Positions 6,989 to 16,115 of a stretch of DNA of 19,003 bases are shown here, one piece after another. The notes beneath the pieces are model-generated. The model was not told the origin of the DNA. It was given only the letters and a program-made list of their open reading frames with translations, and made no database searches. Numbering within the stretch: the first letter of the stretch is position 1; every line of letters begins with the position of its first letter. Both the position numbers and the translations under genes were made by a program. The stretch spans positions 1 to 19,003 of the forward strand of contig CAYOIP010000021.1 in NCBI GenBank assembly GCA_964404065.1. Direction: 5' to 3'. Source of the stretch: UBA7396 sp964404065 (GTDB lineage: Bacteria > Patescibacteriota > Gracilibacteria > BD1-5 > UBA6164).

Positions 6989-9286
6989 ATGAAAATAATT
7001 ACTAAAATCACTGATTTTTTAACTAAAAATAAAAAAAATATAATATATATTTTATGATTTTTAGTTATTTTTTCTTTTTTATCAGATGTAACCTTTGCTA
7101 CAACAGAATGAAATTCATGATGAACTTGAAATTCAACTACTGTTACTGATGGAAATAAAACTTCAAAAGATTGATCTGCAATAATTAACTGATTAAATGA
7201 ATTTTTAAAAGCTGTAGCAATTGTACTTACAGTTGGTACTAATATAGTTTGATGGTTTTTATACCCCGAATGGACTTCTTGAAAAATTATTTGAATTGAT
7301 GGAATTTTAAAAACTATTTGGATAATGGTTTCAAATGTTGTTTATTTTATATTTGCTTGAGTATTTATATGGATAGCATTTATGAATATTATATGACAGG
7401 AATGAGAAAATTATCAACTAAAACAAGCTTTACCAAAATTTATAGTTTGAGTCTTAATAGTTCCATTTTCTTGGTTTTTTGTACAATTTGTTTTATCAAT
7501 GTCTAGTATTTTAACTGCAGCTGTTTTATCTCTTCCAATGACAGATGGAATTTATAATGCTTGAGAAAATAATAAAACTAGCCAACAAATTGACGTTTGT
7601 GCGAATGGATATACCATTTATACATGAACTGATGAATCATTAAAAAAATCAACTGCCTGACAAAAGGTATCTGCAAAATGAAGCTGATATGTTGTAGTTT
7701 GTGAATGATGAAAAGTTAAAAAAGATTTAGCTGAGTTTTTAAAATGAAAATGAATTTATTCTGTGATGTATTATTATACATTCTCAGTTATGAAGTTTGA
7801 TAGTTATTGAAAAGTATTTTCTCAAGATGTTATTGCATGAGGAATTAGGGATATATTAGCACTTATATTTAAAACTTGATTTTCTCTAATTTTTATAGTT
7901 ATTTATGCTATTTTAATAATTACACTTTGAATAGCACTTTTTGTAAGATGAATTTGGTTTTGGATATTTGCTATGTTGTCACCAGTTTTTTGATTATTAC
8001 ACTTTTTTAATCACGGACATGGTTGATGAGATGGACATGGAAATCCTCTACAAAAGTTGAGTATAAAAAACTTAATTTCACTTTGAATGGTTCCTGTTTA
8101 TGTATCTGCAGCACTTGCTTTTTGAATAATATTTATAAATACTGCTTGAAGTTGAATAGCAAAAAATGAATTAATTAAGACTGATTGAAAAAGAATTGTT
8201 ATGCAAGCGCCATGACAAACCGATAGTTCTACTCAAATAGGTTGGCCAAATGCTTACTTAGATGATAAATCAAAATCAACAACTTGACAAATAGTAGATG
8301 CTTTTCAAACAAGCTTTTGAACTTTAGTTATGCAAATATTTGGTATAGTATTTTTATGGATGTGAGTAATGGCAGCACTACATAGTTCTGAAATCACAAA
8401 AGAAGTTACAGAACCAGTTTCTCACTTCTGAGAAGAAGTTTGAAAACTTTTGAAAAAGTCTCCAACTTATGCACCAATATTTCCTGGAGGTTTGAGTGCT
8501 CAGGGGTTGCAAACTATTTGATGACAAGCTAGTTCTTATTATCAAAATAAAGCTTCAACTAATGCACAAGATTGGCTAAAAGATAAATGATTATTTACTA
8601 ATCATGAAGTAGAAAAAGATAATAATGCAAAACAATCAAATAATAGATTAAGAGCAAATATGTGAGTAAAAAATAATCAATCAGATGCGATAGAAAAATT
8701 AAGAGCTTATGATAATATAAGAGATTTTAAAGATAGTAATGAAGCAAGAGCGCTAGCAACTACTTTAGCTGAAGCATTATGAGTTGCAAAAGATAAAATA
8801 AAATTTAGTTCAGATGCTGAAATAAAAGCAGCATTTGAAGCAATGAGACAAAAAGATATTGAATGATGAAATGTATTATGAATATGAAAAATGTTTGATT
8901 GAGAATGAAATTTTGAAAATAAATTTTTCACTTGATGAAAATCTAAATGATGACAAGCAGAAACTCCAACTACTACACTTCCATCTTCAATAAAAGAAGA
9001 AACTACTCTTAATTGAAAAAATGTAAATATTTATAATTTTGATGTAGATGCAAAAAATCCTTGAAGCAATAAAGCACAACCTATATTTATTCCAGACTCT
9101 TGAAAACTAGATACAACTCAAATTAAACAAATAGTTGAAGAATTTGTAGATAAAAAATATGCTTGAAAATATTGAGAGTGAGAGTTTATAGATTTATTAC
9201 AAAAATTATGAATAAAAGAATGAATTACTGATGTAATTTCATGAATAAAATGAAAAGATAAAGATTTCTTTAATAAAAAATCTTAA
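6989..9286 (+). CDS. Large polytopic membrane protein, possibly VirB6/TrbL-like
   Basis: 765 residues with a signal-like helix (17-37) and a Ser/Thr/Gly-rich stretch. Hydrophobic segments follow at about 73-92, 107-134, 150-182, 285-340 (two helices), 362-386 and 441-465. The last 300 residues are soluble, charged and probably helical. A loop at 190-255 has two cysteines (204 and 238) that could pair outside the membrane. A His/Gly-rich loop, HFFNHGHGGGDGHG, follows the segment ending WFWIFAMLSPVFGLL. An Arg-aromatic helix followed by an (L)SP motif in a multi-pass protein with a long tail is reminiscent of VirB6/TrbL channel subunits of type IV secretion systems. No VirB4, VirD4 or other subunit is in the window, so the assignment is tentative. 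The gene is bounded by terminators on both sides. Confidence 0.8.
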
Positions 9287-9290
9287 TCTA

Positions 9291-9316
9291 AAAAAAATCC
9301 CGTCAGGGATTTTTTT
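9291..9316 (+). terminator. Strong Rho-independent terminator
   Basis: An 11-bp perfect stem, A7-TCCC pairing with GGGA-T7 around a GTCA loop, begins four bases after the stop codon of the membrane-protein gene. Confidence 0.92.
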
Positions 9317-9401
9317 GCTTTCACAAAGTTTAAAAAAGATTTTGCAAAATAAAAAATAAAAGTATCATACATCCATATAAAATATTTTTTAAAAATTGAT
9401 T

Positions 9402-9688
9402 ATGCAACAAAATGATGATATAAGTGAAATTAAAAAATTATTGACTTGATTTATTCAGGAACAAAAAGCTTTTAATGAAGAACAAAAAGCCTTTAATGAA
9501 AAAATTGATAAAAAAGTTGATAAAGTACAATATTTTTTGGAAGAAACAATTGCTGAAAATACAAAAATGTTCTTTGAAGAGCAAATAGAAATGAAAAACT
9601 ATATAAGAGAATTGGAGATCAGTTAAATGATATGAGATGACAGATTTTGGATTTGTCTTCAAGAGTAAATTTATTATTTAAATCTTAA
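9402..9688 (+). pseudogene. Small coiled-coil protein gene interrupted by a 2-base frameshift
   Basis: From the ATG at 9402 the frame gives 74 residues, ending at TAA 9624-9626. Residues 1-69 are charged, Glu/Lys/Gln-rich coiled coil. After codon AGA (9606-9608) the natural continuation is in another frame: omitting GA at 9609-9610 yields IGDQLNDMRGQILDLSSRV followed by NLLFKS, ending at TAA 9686-9688. That stop sits right at the base of the next terminator, as expected of a real C-terminus. The repaired protein would be 94 residues, all amphipathic helix. The local sequence AGAGA suggests a dinucleotide slippage event or a sequencing error; programmed frameshifting is less likely. Function is unknown; similar short coiled-coil proteins are common in candidate-phyla genomes. 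Its own promoter is uncertain: TATAAA lies at 9376-9381. Confidence 0.7.
9459..9500 (+). repeat. Two-copy 21-bp tandem repeat (EQKAFNE twice)
   Basis: Units 9459-9479 and 9480-9500 differ at one base and encode the same seven residues, EQKAFNE. The unit is one heptad, so copy-number change would lengthen the coiled coil in register. Confidence 0.85.
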
Positions 9689-9728
9689 ATCTAAAAAACC
9701 CCGCAATTCTGCGGGGTTTTTTAGATTT
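9687..9728. terminator. Bidirectional Rho-independent terminator shared by convergent genes
   Basis: An 18-bp perfect stem (9687-9704 with 9711-9728) with a GC-rich core (CCCCGC/GCGGGG) and A6/T6 flanks, so it can terminate from either side. The left arm starts within the stop codon of the coiled-coil gene, and the right arm covers the stop codon (9721-9723) of exonuclease III. Confidence 0.93.
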
Positions 9729-10548
9729 CTATTCATACTGGACAATGATCACTTCACATAACCTCAGGTCTAATAAAAGCAGATTTTAGAGAATTTCTCA
9801 AACTTTCACTAACTAAAAAATAATCAATTCTCCATCAAACATTTTTTCCTCTAGCATTTCAAAAATTACTCCACCAACTATAAGCTCAAATAACTTCTGG
9901 GTAAAAATGACGAAAACTATCAATAAAATAATTATCTATAAAGTTTTGCATTCAAGCTCTTTCTTGGTCTGTAAAACCTGCATTTCCGGGTTTTGTGGCT
10001 GTAGTTTTATTTCACTTTGGATTTGCTAAATCTATTTCTTTGTGAGCGACATTTAAGTCTCAACAAAATATTACAGGCTTTTTAACTTCTAGATATTTTA
10101 GATATTTCAAAAAAACATGATCCCAAATTTGTCTGTACTGCAAACGGGCTAAATCCGGTTTTGCATTTGGAGTATAAACTGTAATAAAATAAAAATTATC
10201 ATATTCGGCTGTAATAACTCTTCATTCATGATTTTCTTCTATTACTTCATCAGTTTCTATTTTATCAAGATTTAATCAAGTTGTATCAATTCAATTATAA
10301 ATATTTAGTGGTTTTATTTTTGTTAAAATTGCAGTTCCAGAATAACCAGGTCTCTGAGCAGCATTCCAATAAATCTCATATCAAAGATTTTTAATATTTT
10401 CTATATCAGATTTTTCAAGTTGTTCAAAATTGGCTTTTACTTCTTGAAGTCAAATTATATCAGGATTTTCATTTTTTAAATATTCAAAAAAAGTTCATTT
10501 TTTTATTCAAGCTCTTATTCAGTTTACATTCCAAGAAATTAGTTTCAT
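9721..10548 (-). CDS. xthA: Exodeoxyribonuclease III (AP endonuclease, EEP superfamily)
   Basis: 275 residues, matching the family length (E. coli ExoIII is 268). All catalytic landmarks are present: Asn7 (ISWNVNGIRAG), Glu36 (GLQEVKA), Tyr125 (VYTPNA), Asp164 and Asn166 (CGDLNVAH), Asp242 (GWRIDYFLVS), Asp267 and His268 (GSDHCPVG). The enzyme cuts 5' of abasic sites and degrades DNA 3' to 5' during base-excision repair, using Mg2+ or Mn2+. Several motif glycines are TGA codons. It lies 65 bases downstream of the PEP-synthase-like gene on the same strand, but a hairpin plus T-run lies between, so it probably has its own promoter. Its stop codon is inside the shared terminator with the convergent coiled-coil gene. 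The ATG follows the T-run directly, with no ribosome-binding site. Confidence 0.96.
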
Positions 10549-10591
10549 AAAAAAAGTTTATATAATAAATTTCTAAAATATTATATAAACT
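10549..10591 (-). terminator. Hairpin plus T-run between the PEP-synthase-like gene and xthA
   Basis: Perfect 13-bp arms (10555-10567 with 10579-10591) are followed on the minus strand by six or seven T residues that abut the xthA ATG. It looks like an intrinsic terminator for the upstream gene, although the stem is almost all A/T. It also overlaps the suggested xthA promoter, so it would appear in the xthA leader only in read-through transcripts. Confidence 0.5.
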
Positions 10592-10606
10592 AATTATTAA
10601 AATCAA
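10580..10606 (-). promoter_or_regulatory. Candidate promoter for xthA
   Basis: On the minus strand TTGATT (10606-10601), a 15-base spacer and TATAAT (10585-10580), about 32 bases before the xthA ATG. The same hexamer type and spacing are seen before grpE. The -10 lies within the hairpin arm, so this is tentative. Confidence 0.35.
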
Positions 10607-10613
10607 ATTAAAT

Positions 10614-12083
10614 CTATTTATAAATATATAGTCAATTATTTCAATCTAAATAAACAAAAGCTTTTCATATTTTTCTTACTATTCTTGATAAATCTGGATT
10701 ATCTTTAAAAATTATATGCGGAATTCATGATTCTCTTAACATCATGTAAGTATGTGAAAGTTTATACCTCTCTTCATCACTTTTAAATGTTACAAGTTTT
10801 AATCATGGATATTTCCTTAAATCAATATTTGGAAATGTTTCCAACCTATCTAAATATATTGCATAACTTCCTCAAGAATATTTCTCTTCTAATTTATTTA
10901 ATGCATCTATTAAAACCCGATTATCATGCATTCTTCTCTCTTCAGAGTTTCAAGGAATAAATGGTAGTCTTAATAATTCAAAGTTTAATTCAATATTATT
11001 TAAATATCATAATCATGAAAAAATATCTCAGCTACTAAAAATAATTTCTTTTGACTCTAAATTTGGTAATTCCATATTATTTGGTCTAGTATAATTATTT
11101 GGATATTTTCTAATTTGTAATATGTAAATTTCTCAATTATTTACTGCAAATTCTATATCTAAAGAATAACCAAAGAATCTCTCAAGTTGTTTTCATATAT
11201 AAACAATTTTTTTATAAATGTCTCATGAAAAAATTCAAACCATTCAGTTATTATCTAACCTAGTTAAAGACGCTTTATTATGTGATTTTTTTAATATTCA
11301 ATTACTAAGAACAAATTCATCATTAATATACATTTTACAACTATCTCATTCTTTTATACAAGCATGTAATACATTTCAATTTTCTTCAAGGTCAAAAGTA
11401 ATAACTTCACTATTTTTTCAAGATGTTATTCATACGGGTAATCAAAATTCACTAGATATAGTTGTTCTATCTCAAAAGTTAGTGGTGGCCATTACTCATC
11501 ATCAATCAGGATAAAAATCTCAATTTGCGTGTTTTATTCAAGTTACTTCCATAATAACTATTCACATTCATATTTCTTTATTTCTTACATTTCAGGCACT
11601 TTCTAAAACTTTTTTTATTTCTTCTAAAAAGTGTTCAAAGTCGTTAGTTGAGCAAAATCAGCTATAAAAAACTCAAGAATAATTTTTATCTCATATGTCT
11701 TCAATGTCTGCAGATGATCTGATTGCTATATAAGGAGTGTTTGAAAAACTATCAAAAACTTGCTTTAAATATTTTTCCTGCTTACTATCAAATTCTATAT
11801 TTGGATTTTCCCCTTCAAATTTATAAAAATCTGTTGGTATAATATGAAAATTTGGTATTAAAAATGGAATTTCTCTAAAACATGGTTTATTTTGTAAGCT
11901 TTTTGCAAGTAGTAATCAATATCATTTTCATCAAAATCTACCAATCATTTCCTCTCTTTTTTCTACTAAATAATAAAATGAAAATTCTAATATATTAAAA
12001 ACCTCGTCATTTGTGGCTCAGTTTGGCATAAAATATAAATCTTTATTTAATCAATCTTTATCAAATCAATTACAGTACAACAT
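10614..12083 (-). CDS. Compact PEP synthase-like phosphotransferase (ATP-grasp plus swivelling His domain)
   Basis: 489 residues. Residues about 45-330 match the PEP/pyruvate-dikinase N-terminal ATP-binding domain: FGGKGYGLLLAKSL (50-63), IPNFHIIPTDFY, YIAIRSSADIEDIGDKNYSG (118-137, like the AVRSSA-ED-F-G motif of PEP synthase) and LDIEFAVNNGEIYILQIR (308-325, like DIEW...IVQAR). After a linker of about 110 residues, the C-terminus (about 440-489) resembles the mobile phosphohistidine domain: LSHTYMMLRESGIPHIIF, with His444 in the place of the catalytic TSHA histidine. The PEP/pyruvate barrel of true PEP synthase (about 800 residues) is absent. Domain order recalls rifampicin phosphotransferase, but with a much shorter middle. 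It likely moves a phosphate from ATP via His444 to an unidentified acceptor. It holds the window's only CGG codon (10917-10919, residue 389). Confidence 0.8.
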
Positions 12084-12094
12084 ATTTTATAATA

Positions 12095-12130
12095 TTGATT
12101 ATTAAAGTATGTTGCTATTTTAATAATCAA
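12095..12130. promoter_or_regulatory. 12-bp inverted repeat upstream of the PEP-synthase-like gene
   Basis: Arms 12095-12106 and 12119-12130 (TTGATTATTAAA and its exact complement) are separated by 12 bases and start 11 bases before the minus-strand ATG. The position in a divergent intergenic region suggests an operator. Further TTGAT/ATCAA words occur at 12175-12183 and 12207-12215, between here and grpE. The sequence does not resemble the CIRCE heat-shock element. Confidence 0.4.
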
Positions 12131-12216
12131 ACATTAATTTTATGTTAATTTTTGAAAGTTTTTTAAAAAAAATGTTGATTTTTAATTTTTTTTATCCAAT
12201 TTTTTAAAAAATCAAG

Positions 12217-12243
12217 TTGAAAAAAATATATTTTTCATATAAT
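12217..12243 (+). promoter_or_regulatory. Candidate promoter for the grpE operon
   Basis: TTGAAA (12217-12222), a 15-base spacer and a perfect TATAAT (12238-12243), 36 bases before the grpE ATG. The spacer is shorter than the usual 17 but equals that proposed for xthA. Confidence 0.5.
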
Positions 12244-12279
12244 AAATTCACGATTTTATATTTTAATATTACTTGATTT

Positions 12280-12831
12280 ATGTCACAACAAGATGAAAAT
12301 AAACAAAATGAAGAACAAATTCTAGAAAATGATTTAGAAGAACTTAGGGAGGAGATTTCTGAACTAGAGTGACTTTCTGAAGAAAATAAAAAAGAGATTC
12401 AAGCTGAAGATGATGAAATACTAAAACTTAAAGAAATGCTTGCAAGAACTCAAGCTGATTATCAAAACTTTAAATTTAGATCTGAGAGAGATAGGGAAGA
12501 TATGATGTTTTTTTTGAAATTTGAAATACTTAAAAAAATTCTTCCAAGAGTTGATGATCTAGAAAGAATGATAAAAAATACACCTGAATCAGAAAAATCT
12601 TGAGCGCTTTTTGAATGAATTTTAGCTATGGAAAAATCATTAAAAAGAGACTTAGAAAGTATGTGAGTAAAACCTTTTGTTTCAGTTTGAGAAGAAGTTG
12701 ATCCAAATAAACATGAAGTTATGACGCAAGTTTCTAGCGAAAAACCTGGATTCATTGTAGATGAATTTGAAAAATGATATTTGCTTTGAGATAGAGTTTT
12801 AAGAGTTGCAAAGGTAGTTGTGTGAGTTTAA
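12280..12831 (+). CDS. grpE: GrpE, nucleotide exchange factor for DnaK
   Basis: 183 residues. An acidic N-terminal tail and long coiled coil (to about residue 60) run into LARTQADYQNFKFRSERDRE, the family's conserved ADYxNxxxRxxRE core. A helix with ILPRVDDLERMI follows, then the beta-rich wing with GVKPFVSVGEEVDPNKHEVM and a C-terminal GYLLGDRVLRVAKVVVG that matches the GrpE signature. It releases ADP from DnaK so that substrates are freed from the Hsp70 chaperone. It is first in a + strand series with three glycan genes, starting 29 bases before the next. dnaK, dnaJ and hrcA are not in the window, and no CIRCE element is seen. The C-terminal signature glycines are TGA codons. Confidence 0.95.
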
Positions 12832-12860
12832 AATAACAAAATAATTTTTAACATTTTAAA

Positions 12861-13886
12861 ATGAGCTTACTTGAAATATTTTTCGTAGTTTCTTGAGTAA
12901 TTATACTGATTTTAGCAATTGATATTGCAAGAAAACAAAAATTTAATGCACTACATTTTTTAGTTTTTATTTGAATTTGAAGCTGACTTTTAGTTTTTTC
13001 GTTTTTCCCGTCAGTATTAAACTACATTTGATCAATATTTTGACTTCAAAGATGAGCTGATTTACTTGTTTATATTTCAATAATTTTTCTTATTTATTTT
13101 TCACTGCTTTTATTAAATAAAGTAGAATCTGACAGAGAATATTTAACAAAACTTATAAGAGAAATAGCTATTCAGAATAGTGGGAAAAAGTCTATAAAAT
13201 GAGAAATATGATTTATTGTTAGAGTTTATAATGAGTGAAAAGTTATAAGAGAAACTTTAGAAAATTTAATAAATAATTGATATAAAAATATTGTTTTAGT
13301 AAATGATTGATCAACTGATAATTCTTTAGAAGTTTTAAATCAATTTGAGGATTTGATAATTTTGAATCATTATATAAATAGATGATGATGAGCTGCTTTG
13401 GAAACGGGATTTGAGTATTTTAGAAGATTTTGAGAAGTAGAATTTGTTTGTACCTTTGATGCTGATTGACAACATCAAATAAAAGATATAGAAAAATTTT
13501 TGAGAGAATTTAAAAATGATAAAAATTTATGAGTTGTTTTAGGTTCAAGATTTATAAAGAAAACTAACACTAATATAAAATTATCAAGAAAAATAGTTTT
13601 AAAGTTATGAATACTTTTTACATTTTTTATAAGTAATATAAAACTTACTGATAGTCATAATTGATACAGAGTTTTTAGAAAAAATGTTTTAAATGATATA
13701 AAATTATCTATTGATGATATGTCCTATGCTTCTGAATTAATAGATATAATTTCGCAGAAAAATATTTCTTTTAAAGAAGTTCCTGTTGATATAATTTATA
13801 CTGATTATAGTATCTCTAAATGACAAAAATCTTCAAATGCTATAAATATAGCACTAAAGATGATTTGGAGTAAATTTTTTAAATAA
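12861..13886 (+). CDS. DUF2304-glycosyltransferase family 2 fusion protein
   Basis: 341 residues. The N-terminal 90 residues contain three hydrophobic helices (about 3-21, 31-58 and 66-86), the arrangement of DUF2304 membrane proteins. A GT-A glycosyltransferase follows: VRVYNEGKVI (120-129), LVNDGSTDNS (146-155), FDADGQH (199-205, the metal/nucleotide-sugar DxD site) and GYRVFRK (268-274), closest in style to polyprenyl-phosphate mannose/glucose synthases. In many genomes DUF2304 and GT2 are separate neighbouring genes; here they are one frame. It probably loads a hexose onto a lipid carrier or acceptor at the inner face of the membrane. It lies between grpE and PMM/PGM, 13 bases before the latter, and its sugar donor may come from that enzyme's product. 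Confidence 0.9.
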
Positions 13887-13899
13887 TTAAATAATTTTT

Positions 13900-15276
13900 A
13901 TGAGTAAATATTCAATTGTTTCTAAATCTTATGATTTGAGATGAATTTATGGAAAAGACATAGATGAAGATTTTTATAAAAAACTTTGATATGCTTTTGT
14001 AAAAGTGACTAAAAATAAAAAAATTGCTTTATGATACGATGCAAGATTATCATCAGTTAGCCTAAAAAATGCTTTTATTTCCTGAGCAAATCTTGCTTGA
14101 GCTACAGTTGTTGATTTATGACTTTGTTCTTCAGATATGCTTTCTTTTGCAACTTGTTATTATGATGATATAGATGCTTGAGTTATGATAACAGCTTCAC
14201 ATAATCCAAAAGAATATAATTGAATGAAGGCTTTATCACATAACTCTGAATCATATAATTTGAAAAAATATTGACCAGAAATGGTTGAAATAATGGAAAG
14301 TTTGGAGTTAGGTAGTAGTTTAATGGTAGAAAAAAAAGTTGAAAATCGTGATGTAAGTGATGAATGGGTTGAACATATTTTAAACTTTGTTTGAAAGGAT
14401 GTTGATTTTTCAAAATTAACTATTGTAGCTGATGTATGAAATGGAGTTGCTTGAGCTTTTATGGAAAAATTAGCTAAAAAAGCATGATTTAAACTTATTC
14501 CTTTGTTTTTAGAGCCAAATGGAGAATTCCCAAATCATCATCCAAATCCAATGCTTGAAAAAAATAGGATTGACGCAAAAAAAGCATTATTTGAAAATAA
14601 TGCTGATATGGCATTTATATTTGATTGAGACGCTGATAGAATAATTATTTTAGATGATAAGTGAGAAATTATAGTTTCTGGAATATTATCTTCCATTATA
14701 GCTTTAGAGTTATCAAAAAAATATCCAAAAGCTTGATTTGTAGGAAATGCAACTATTTCTCATAATTTCAAGGATACAGTTCAAAAACTTGGATGATTTT
14801 ATGAAAGGGAAATGGTTGGTCATGTTTATATAAGAGAACATATGATGAAAAATAAAGAAATAGTTTATGCTTGAGAGCATTCAGCTCATTATTTCTTTAG
14901 AGATAATTATTATATGGATAGTTGAATTATGGCTTGAATGGTTTTTGTCTCAGCTATTTTATGAACTTGAAAAAAAATAAGTGAAGTAGTTTCTACTTTT
15001 AGTAATTATGTGACTTTAGAAGAAACAAATTTTGAAGTTGCTGATCCAAAATGAGCTATTGCAAAATTAGCTGAAATTTATAAAAATGAAAATTTTGATT
15101 TATTTGACTGAATAACTGTGGAATATGCTGACTGAAGTTGGTGGAATTTCAGAGCTTCTTCAAACGAACCACTTTTAAGACTAAATCTTGAAGCAAAATC
15201 AAAAGCTAGATATGATGAATTATTTGAAGAAATAATGAAACATATAAAAACTTTTTGAAATGCTAGTGATAATTAA
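13900..15276 (+). CDS. Phosphomannomutase/phosphoglucomutase
   Basis: 458 residues, typical for the alpha-D-phosphohexomutase superfamily (PMM/PGM, ManB/AlgC type). The four landmarks are in order: catalytic phosphoserine loop ITASHNPKEYNG with Ser100; metal loop FDGDADR (241-247) with Asp242, Asp244 and Asp246; sugar-binding GEHSAHYFF (325-333); and phosphate-binding RASSNEPLLRL (418-428). It interconverts hexose 6-phosphate and hexose 1-phosphate, feeding GDP-mannose or UDP-glucose synthesis. GEHSAH is typical of PMM/PGM rather than GlmM, but Man versus Glc preference cannot be read. It is co-oriented with GT2 genes 13 bases upstream and 5 bases downstream, supporting a glycan operon. Many glycines, including Gly243 in the metal loop, are TGA. 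Confidence 0.95.
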
Positions 15277-15281
15277 AAATT

Positions 15282-16115
15282 ATGAAAGTATCAATATTAA
15301 TTTGTGCATATAATTCAGGAAAATATATATTTTCAACAATAAAAAGTGTTTTAGCTCAAAGTTTGCAAGATTTTGAGCTTTTGATTTTGGATAATAATTC
15401 AACTGATGATACATTTAAAAATATATTGTCTTTTGATGACAAAAGAATTAAATTATTTGAAAAAAAAGTAAATCATTGACCTTATGGATGACTTAATTTT
15501 TTGCTTGAAAAAGCTACTTGAGAATATATCGCAATTTTAGATCATGATGATTTATGGACTTCTGATAAACTAAAAAAACAAGTAAATTTTTTAGACATTC
15601 ACAAAGATTTTATCTGATGCTGAAGCAAAACTCTTATGTATTACGAAAGTGATAAAAAGTATTTTTTATATAAATTAAAAGAAAAAAATAATTATACAAT
15701 TCATTCTTCACTTTTGTTTAGAAATGGAAATTATAGATATGATGATAGTATTTTATATTTTGCTGATGCTTATTTTCAAAAATTTAATTTATGTGAATGA
15801 AAAGATAAAATATATAATTTAGATGAAACTTTAACTTTTCATCTCATAAAAGATAATTTTAATAATTTAACTTATACTTGGTTTAAGTTGAATTTCAAAA
15901 ATATAAAAAGACTTTTTGATGTACATGGAATAACAATATATGCTTTTTTGGCTTTATGATATGAGATATCAAGATATTTAATAATAAAATCAAGAACTGC
16001 AAAATATTTTCCAGAATTTTTCAAATGGTTTGATAGAATTCCATATAAAATTGTTTGAGATGGATTTGAAAATTTTATTGGAAGTAAATATGAAAAAGTT
16101 TTTGATTTAAAATAA
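15282..16115 (+). CDS. Family 2 glycosyltransferase
   Basis: 277 residues. GT-A fold motifs: VSILICAYNSGKYI (3-16), SVLAQSLQDFELLILDNNST (22-41) and AILDHDDLW (84-92), the DxD-type site. The C-terminal half (about 130-277) is rich in aromatic residues and Lys, without a clear membrane segment, and is unlike the other GT2 proteins here; this half usually sets acceptor specificity. It starts five bases after the PMM/PGM stop, the tightest junction in the operon, and ends in the shared terminator. Donor and acceptor sugars cannot be predicted from the sequence. Confidence 0.92.

Noticed and set aside
7318..7506. A short + strand frame within the 765-residue membrane protein gene.
   Set aside because: It is out of frame with the code-25 gene, whose translation is continuous and hydrophobic across this part.
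11218..11514. A + strand frame of 98 codons.
   Set aside because: It is antisense to the PEP-synthase-like gene and lacks motifs; the minus-strand frame has clear family signatures.
12084..12279. A possible CIRCE heat-shock operator upstream of grpE.
   Set aside because: No TTAGCACTC-N9-GAGTGCTAA-like sequence is present; the inverted repeat found there is TTGATTATTAAA-type.
14183..14413. A minus-strand frame within the PMM/PGM gene.
   Set aside because: It overlaps strongly supported coding sequence (ITASHNP to DGDADR) on the other strand and resembles nothing known.
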